Part shown: piece after piece, positions 63,001-64,000 of the stretch | Layout of the letters: every line of letters starts with the position of its first letter | Numbering within the stretch: the stretch's first letter is position 1 | NCBI GenBank assembly: GCA_012064415.1 | Contig: SSNU01000182.1 | Span: 1-64,000, forward strand | Direction: 5' to 3' | Source: Gyrodactylus bullatarudis | Taxonomy: Eukaryota > Platyhelminthes > Monogenea > Gyrodactylidea > Gyrodactylidae | DNA length: 64,000 nucleotides | Translations under genes and position numbers: made by a program | The notes under the pieces: generated by a model | Database searches by the model: none | The model's input: only the letters and a program-made list of their open reading frames with translations | Told to the model about the DNA's origin: nothing

Positions 63001-64000
63001 GAAAAATCGAGAATCGGGAAATATGGGAATTTTTTAGCATTTTTAGTGAATGCACTCTTTCTAGTACATCTCATGAATAGAATTTTTCTTCACAGGTTGA
63101 ACTAAAATTTATATTTCGTGAGTTATCTAGGGAGGGGGACAGTCAGTTTCACGTCATTGTCTTAGTAAGAACGATCCTGATTGGTCAATTCAATAAAATA
63201 AAGATAGAAAAGAGAAATTAAATATGCTCTTTTTATATATGACGCCAAACAAAATATATGCCCTAACAACTTTTTAACCCCCACAGCAGTTTCAAATATC
63301 ACAGAGTGTTTAGATTAATAAGTATAACTCGAATTTAAAATATGCTCTATATGCATTTTTGAGGCCCTAGTAATAAGTGATTAATATTTCAGAAAACGTA
63401 CTAGAAAAACATACTGATTTGTAAACTAACGAATAGAAAACAATGACAGATCCTAGTTAAGAACAAGAATAAGTATAATTCATCATAAATAAATAGTTCA
63501 CATAAATGAATAAAAATACTGTAAATAACTTGAATGATTAAATCTTACATACTCTCGAAGCCGATTGAACACTTTTGTTCTAAAATTTATTTATTTTATT
63601 TTGAAATTTGAAAGAATGAGAATTTATCCAATAATTATGGAAGTTTAATGAAAAATTGAAATGGATTTGGCTCAATTCGACATCCACATCGAATCGAAAG
63701 TGGAAAATTAACTTAAATTAAATTAGCTGAAGACAAAATGAAATGATAAGTTAGAATTTTTTTAAACTACTATTTTGCGCAGCTATAGCCTCTTGTATTT
63801 AAATTATATTTAATACAGCTTACTCGGAGGTTATCATGACCTGTAACCCCGAAAATCTGAAGGGGTCGGAACATGAAGGTTACAAAATAAATAAAAAACG
63901 TGGATGACCATGCACAAACCGTTAAAAATCAAGAGCTGAAATAAAGTATGATGAAATTTAGTTTTAAATAAAATTATTTTTGGAAAAATATTTCCTTGGG
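63000..64000. other. No gene seen
   Basis: AT-rich intergenic DNA. The patch GGGAGGGGGACAGTCAG near 63130 resembles the GC-rich boxes near other transposon ends. No coding frame is supported. Confidence 0.45.

Noticed and set aside
1..64000. CRISPR array, bacterial operon or phage
   Set aside because: No regularly spaced identical repeats, no ribosome-binding-site pattern, and spliceosomal introns plus eukaryotic transposons throughout.

Overview
This is a eukaryotic, AT-rich, gene-poor window packed with transposable elements. I see no bacterial operons, rRNA or canonical tRNA genes. Nearly every recognisable protein is a mobile-element protein, mostly decayed. The one clearly intact retroelement gene is a Penelope-like element (PLE) reverse transcriptase/GIY-YIG protein at 50868-53033. 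The one fully interpretable DNA transposon is a pogo-type element at 47881-50513, whose three exons join cleanly. Introns that can be placed are often extremely short: 25, 25, 25, 25, 26, 26, 32, 53 and 55 nt, with GT...AG ends. They occur in transposases and in at least one unidentified gene. Introns near 25 nt are known in dicyemid mesozoans and a few other reduced or parasitic eukaryotes, so I lean towards such an organism. The window alone cannot name it.

Layout. 0.4-3 kb: LINE and PLE remnants. 3.2-7 kb: a tRNA-derived SINE carrying a hammerhead ribozyme (HHR), a decayed pogo element with a nested relative, and unknown exons. 7.4-8.5 kb: a PLE remnant. 9.5-10.7 kb: a Merlin-type transposon with an 8-bp target duplication. 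10.8-12.1 kb: a long-TIR element around a 750-bp assembly gap. 13-14.7 kb: a KRBA2/Ginger-like integrase gene. 14.9-16.6 kb: a LINE. 16.9-19.3 kb: a second PLE family. 19.7-20.5 kb: a MITE. 21.2-25.7 kb: a foldback structure holding PLE, LINE and Gypsy pieces. 27.4-28.4 kb: a Tc1 transposase. 28.7-29.8 kb: a PLE. 30-33.4 kb: unknown-family genes around a Gypsy remnant. 34-39 kb: PLE, LINE and MITE pieces. 39.6-41.2 kb: an EF-hand exon next to a non-autonomous Tc1-like element. 42.6-46.2 kb: a MITE and PLE remnants. 47.5-53.4 kb: a pogo element inserted at the 5' end of the intact PLE. 54.3-55 kb: a Gypsy integrase. 57-62.3 kb: a 1.3-kb inverted duplication of a CENP-B/Tigger-type transposase exon around further debris. 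62.4-63 kb: a second ribozyme SINE and a LINE tail.

The unifying thread is self-cleaving RNA. At least ten loci match the hammerhead core (CUGANGA ... GAAA ... UH), mostly in the pseudo-LTRs of several PLE families. Stem I changes sequence between copies but usually keeps pairing (UCACA/UGUGA, GAGG/CCUC, GGGU/ACCC, GAGU/ACUC, UAGU/ACUA). Two further hammerheads of the long-stem-II, tiny-stem-III type lie next to Pol III B-box-like sequences. A second thread is a small dispersed family of unidentified proteins on the minus strand, at least two of which end against an antisense PLE ribozyme repeat.
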